A stretch of DNA of 7,123 bases from Verrucomicrobia subdivision 3 bacterium UBA7542. GTDB taxonomy: Bacteria > Verrucomicrobiota > Verrucomicrobiia > Limisphaerales > UBA11358. Below the pieces are notes generated by a model. That model was not told the DNA's origin, searched no databases, and worked only from the letters and a program-made list of their open reading frames with translations. Of the stretch, positions 5,336 through 7,123 are shown in pieces. The translations under genes were made by a program, and so were the position numbers. Positions within the stretch are counted from its first letter, which is position 1. Each line of letters begins with the position of its first letter. The stretch lies in contig DLMG01000418.1 of assembly GCA_002479245.1 (NCBI GenBank), positions 1 to 7,123 on the forward strand, in the 5' to 3' direction.

Positions 5336-6142
5336 ATGAAAGCGATCAAGAATATTGGACTGGCAAATGTGCAGGCGGTTTACAGCGGCCCGGAAGGGCG
5401 GCTCTGGCAACTCCTCATGGGCGAGCAGATCCACATCGGCGGGCTGACCTCCTCGATGGACCTGGCGGAACGCGCCGGCATCGCGGAAGGCTGGTCGGGG
5501 GTTGACCTCTGCTGCGCCCTCGGAGCGGGAATGCGTTTTCTGGTGCGGTTCCGCAAGGTGGCGCGCATGACCGGCGTGGACGCCACCCGCGCGATGCTGG
5601 ATTTGGGGCAAAAGCGCTGCACCGAGGAAGGCCTGGCGGACCGTATGAAGTTCGTCGAAGCCAATGTTTGCGCCACCGGCCTGCCGGCGACAAAGTTCGA
5701 TTTCGTGTGGGGTGAAGACGCCTGGTGCTATGTCGAAGACAAGGCGAAGTTGATCGCCGAAGCGGCGCGCCTCATCAAACCGGGGGGGCTGATTGCCTTC
5801 ACGGACTGGATGGAAGGGCCGGCCGGACTCACGGATGAGGAAGCCAAACGGTATCTCGGCTTCATGAAGTTTCCCGGGGTGCTCCGCATGGAGGAATACG
5901 GTTCCCTGCTGAAAGCGAACAGTTGCACCGTGCGCGCGGCCCAGGACACCGGACGGTTTGCGAAACACGTGCCGCTCTACCTCGACATGATCGAGAAACA
6001 ACTGACCTACGACGCGCTCAAAATCATCGGCTTCGACATGGCGCTCGCGCAAATGCTGATTGGTGAAATGCGCTTCATGCAATCCCTGGCGGAAAAAGGG
6101 AAAATCATTCAGGGTCTGATGGTGGCGCAAAAAGGCGCGTAA
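5336..6142 (+). CDS. Class I SAM-dependent methyltransferase
   Basis: This 268-residue Rossmann-fold methyltransferase uses S-adenosylmethionine on an unknown, probably small, substrate. Visible features are a pre-motif helix with GEQIHIGGLTSSMDLA (29-44), motif I GVDLCCALGAGMRFL (55-69), and the acidic ribose contact D82 in MTGVDAT. FDFVWGEDAWCYVEDK (121-136) is the motif IV region, and LIKPGGLIAFTDWMEG (146-161) is the post-motif block. The IHIGG segment and DAWCY...LIAEAARLIKPGG recall small-molecule N- or O-methyltransferases of the sarcosine/dimethylglycine type, but the substrate cannot be assigned. Motif I has Cys and Ala where Gly is usual. I start at 5336 rather than the in-frame ATG at 5273, which would overlap the DUF3034 gene by 31 nt and add a lysine- and histidine-rich leader with no family match. 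Only a weak purine-rich stretch precedes the start. Confidence 0.88.
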   Translation: MKAIKNIGLANVQAVYSGPEGRLWQLLMGEQIHIGGLTSSMDLAERAGIAEGWSGVDLCCALGAGMRFLVRFRKVARMTGVDATRAMLDLGQKRCTEEGLADRMKFVEANVCATGLPATKFDFVWGEDAWCYVEDKAKLIAEAARLIKPGGLIAFTDWMEGPAGLTDEEAKRYLGFMKFPGVLRMEEYGSLLKANSCTVRAAQDTGRFAKHVPLYLDMIEKQLTYDALKIIGFDMALAQMLIGEMRFMQSLAEKGKIIQGLMVAQKGA

Positions 6143-6185
6143 GAGCGTGTTTAAAAGAGCGTCTATGCCGCACCGTTTTTCGTTG

Positions 6186-6238
6186 GGAGTTCCGCCTTTA
6201 GGCGGTTCCAACGCGTTGCCGCCTGAAGGCGGGACTCC
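6186..6238. repeat. REPIN-like compound palindrome C (GGAG-headed)
   Basis: The 20-bp outer arms 6186-6205 and 6219-6238 are inverted copies with two mismatches, both G-U compatible as RNA. The left half is GGAG (6186-6189) plus the hairpin CCGCC TTTA GGCGG (6192-6205). The right half is CCGCC TGAA GGCGG (6219-6232) plus CTCC (6235-6238). The translation on the minus strand gives GVPPSGG...PPKGGTPN, peptides I associate with a widespread verrucomicrobial repeat. It lies 43 nt after the methyltransferase stop and 45 nt before the next start. It may attenuate transcription between the two, or protect the 3' end of the upstream message. Confidence 0.8.
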
Positions 6239-6283
6239 AAACCCGGATGCTGAATCGGGCGGATTCACGGCGGCACTACTTCG

Positions 6284-7123
6284 ATGAAGGTTTTTTACAG
6301 CAGCCCGTGGGTCCCGGTGGAGTGGATTGAGGCCCACGGTCTGCAGCCATGCGGTGTCTGGTTCGCGGAAGATTTGGGCTGTGGTGTGCTGCCGCTTTCC
6401 GCCGGAGTCTGCGCCTTTTCCGAAGCGGTGCTCCGCTTCGCCGAAACGCATCACGACTCGGCGGTGATCTTCACCACCGCCTGCGATCAGATGCGCCGGA
6501 GCTTTGACGCATTCACCGGTTCGCAACCGGTCCGGGCTTTCCTGTTCAACCTCCCCGCCACCTGGCAATCCCCGGTTGCTTTGCGGATCTTCCGCACCGA
6601 GGTCGAACGTCTGGGCCGCTTTCTTCAGGTGCATGGCGGTCATGCACCAACGGCAAAAGACCTGGCGCAAATAATCGAACGCCGCAGCCAGTCCAGGAAA
6701 TGTCTGCTGGAATTGGCGCCGCGCTGTTCCGCCCGGCAATATGCCGAAGCCATTGCCCGGTTTCATTGGGACGGTTCAGTCTGTGTGCCCGACCATCCGC
6801 CGTCGCCGTCTTCCCGCGCCATCCCGCTCGCCATTGTCGGCGGGCCGTTGACAGCGTCGCAGTGGGGTTTGCTGGACTTGATCGAAGCCGCCGGCACACG
6901 GATCGTGCTGAACGCCACCGAGTCCGGCGAACGGAGCCTGTTGCCTCCGTTCCGGCTGGAAGGATTCAGTGACGATCCCATCGGCGCGGTCGCGCGCGGG
7001 TATTTCGAGAATTGTGCGGACGTTTTCCAGCGGCCCAACACACGGCTTTATTCCTGGCTGGTCGAACGCCTGATCGCCCGGGGCGTCCGTGGAATTGTGC
7101 TCTGGGTCCACACCGGCTGCGAT
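6284..7123 (+). CDS. 2-hydroxyacyl-CoA dehydratase family protein (HgdB/D-component like), N-terminal part, runs off the right edge
   Basis: The first 280 codons are open to the window edge. The protein begins MKVFYSSPWVPVEWIEAHGL, the opening block of 2-hydroxyacyl-CoA dehydratase D-component proteins. It continues with AGVCAFSEAVL (40-50, C43), VIFTTACDQMRRSFD (61-75, C67), FLFNLPATW, an IVGGPL segment that opens the second subdomain, RGYFENCADVFQRPN, and RGIVLWVHTGCD at the edge (C279). Family members bind one [4Fe-4S] per subunit through three cysteines and are fired by one-electron transfer from an ATP-hydrolysing activator. C43, C67 and C279 sit in the corresponding blocks, so the cluster is probably retained. 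An in-frame stop at 6251-6253 limits the start to the ATG at 6284, which has no clear Shine-Dalgarno. It is in the same direction as the methyltransferase, with palindrome C between. It is clearly distinct from the YjiM-type protein upstream. The remaining C-terminal part is outside the window. Confidence 0.8.
   Translation, partial: MKVFYSSPWVPVEWIEAHGLQPCGVWFAEDLGCGVLPLSAGVCAFSEAVLRFAETHHDSAVIFTTACDQMRRSFDAFTGSQPVRAFLFNLPATWQSPVALRIFRTEVERLGRFLQVHGGHAPTAKDLAQIIERRSQSRKCLLELAPRCSARQYAEAIARFHWDGSVCVPDHPPSPSSRAIPLAIVGGPLTASQWGLLDLIEAAGTRIVLNATESGERSLLPPFRLEGFSDDPIGAVARGYFENCADVFQRPNTRLYSWLVERLIARGVRGIVLWVHTGCD

Noticed and set aside
6141..6162. Direct repeat AAGAGCGT after the methyltransferase stop as a possible target-site duplication
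   Set aside because: The copies are 14 bp apart and do not flank palindrome C or any other element, so they do not mark an insertion.
5228..6766. 512-codon open frame on the minus strand
   Set aside because: It lies antisense to the conserved methyltransferase and the start of the HgdB-like gene, has no recognisable domain, and translates repeat C in its middle. Long antisense frames are common in GC-rich DNA.
1..7123. CRISPR arrays, tRNA or rRNA genes, integrases, toxin-antitoxin or phage-defence genes
   Set aside because: None was seen on either strand. The only tandem repeats are the 8-bp arrays at the IVP gene, which have no spacers.

Overview
The window looks like chromosomal DNA of a GC-rich, Gram-negative member of the Verrucomicrobiota, most likely near the Limisphaerales/Pedosphaerales. 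This is inferred from three palindromic repeats whose translations (e.g. GSAGVPPA, GVPPSGG, ARHSVRA) I associate with those genomes, from the four-helix-bundle (IVP) insertion gene, and from weak or absent Shine-Dalgarno sequences at most starts. No rRNA or taxonomic marker is present, so the placement is tentative.

Layout. On the minus strand (read right to left) is a 2-oxo acid dehydrogenase unit. A complete E2 acyltransferase gene (2181-919) is followed by the start of the E3 dihydrolipoyl dehydrogenase gene (392-1, running off the left edge). Between them sits a four-helix-bundle protein gene (879-433), bounded on both sides by inverted arrays of an 8-bp unit of the TGGAGTRT type. It looks like a self-contained insertion that landed just after the E2 stop codon. 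No E1 gene is adjacent.

A 470-bp divergent intergenic region (2182-2651) follows. It holds a compound palindrome and a plausible sigma-70 promoter for the rightward genes.

On the plus strand are a double-cubane-cluster reductase of the YjiM type (2652-3953), a DUF3034 outer-membrane protein (4269-5303, TTG start), a class I SAM-dependent methyltransferase (5336-6142), and the first 280 codons of a second 2-hydroxyacyl-CoA dehydratase (HgdB/D-component) family gene (6284 to the right edge). Two members of the [4Fe-4S] 2-hydroxyacyl-CoA dehydratase/benzoyl-CoA reductase superfamily close together, with a methyltransferase between them, suggest an anaerobic or low-potential redox locus. Its substrate cannot be read from the sequence, and the activator ATPase that such enzymes need would have to lie outside the window.

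The most striking non-gene signal is three different palindromic elements (2287-2366, 3390-3464, 6186-6238) built to one plan. Each has a GTAG or GGAG head, a short hairpin, a spacer, a second hairpin, and the complementary CTAC or CTCC tail. This is the architecture of REPINs (paired REP sequences mobilised by RAYT transposases). One of them is exactly 75 bp, lies in frame inside the double-cubane gene, and adds 25 residues to its interdomain linker.
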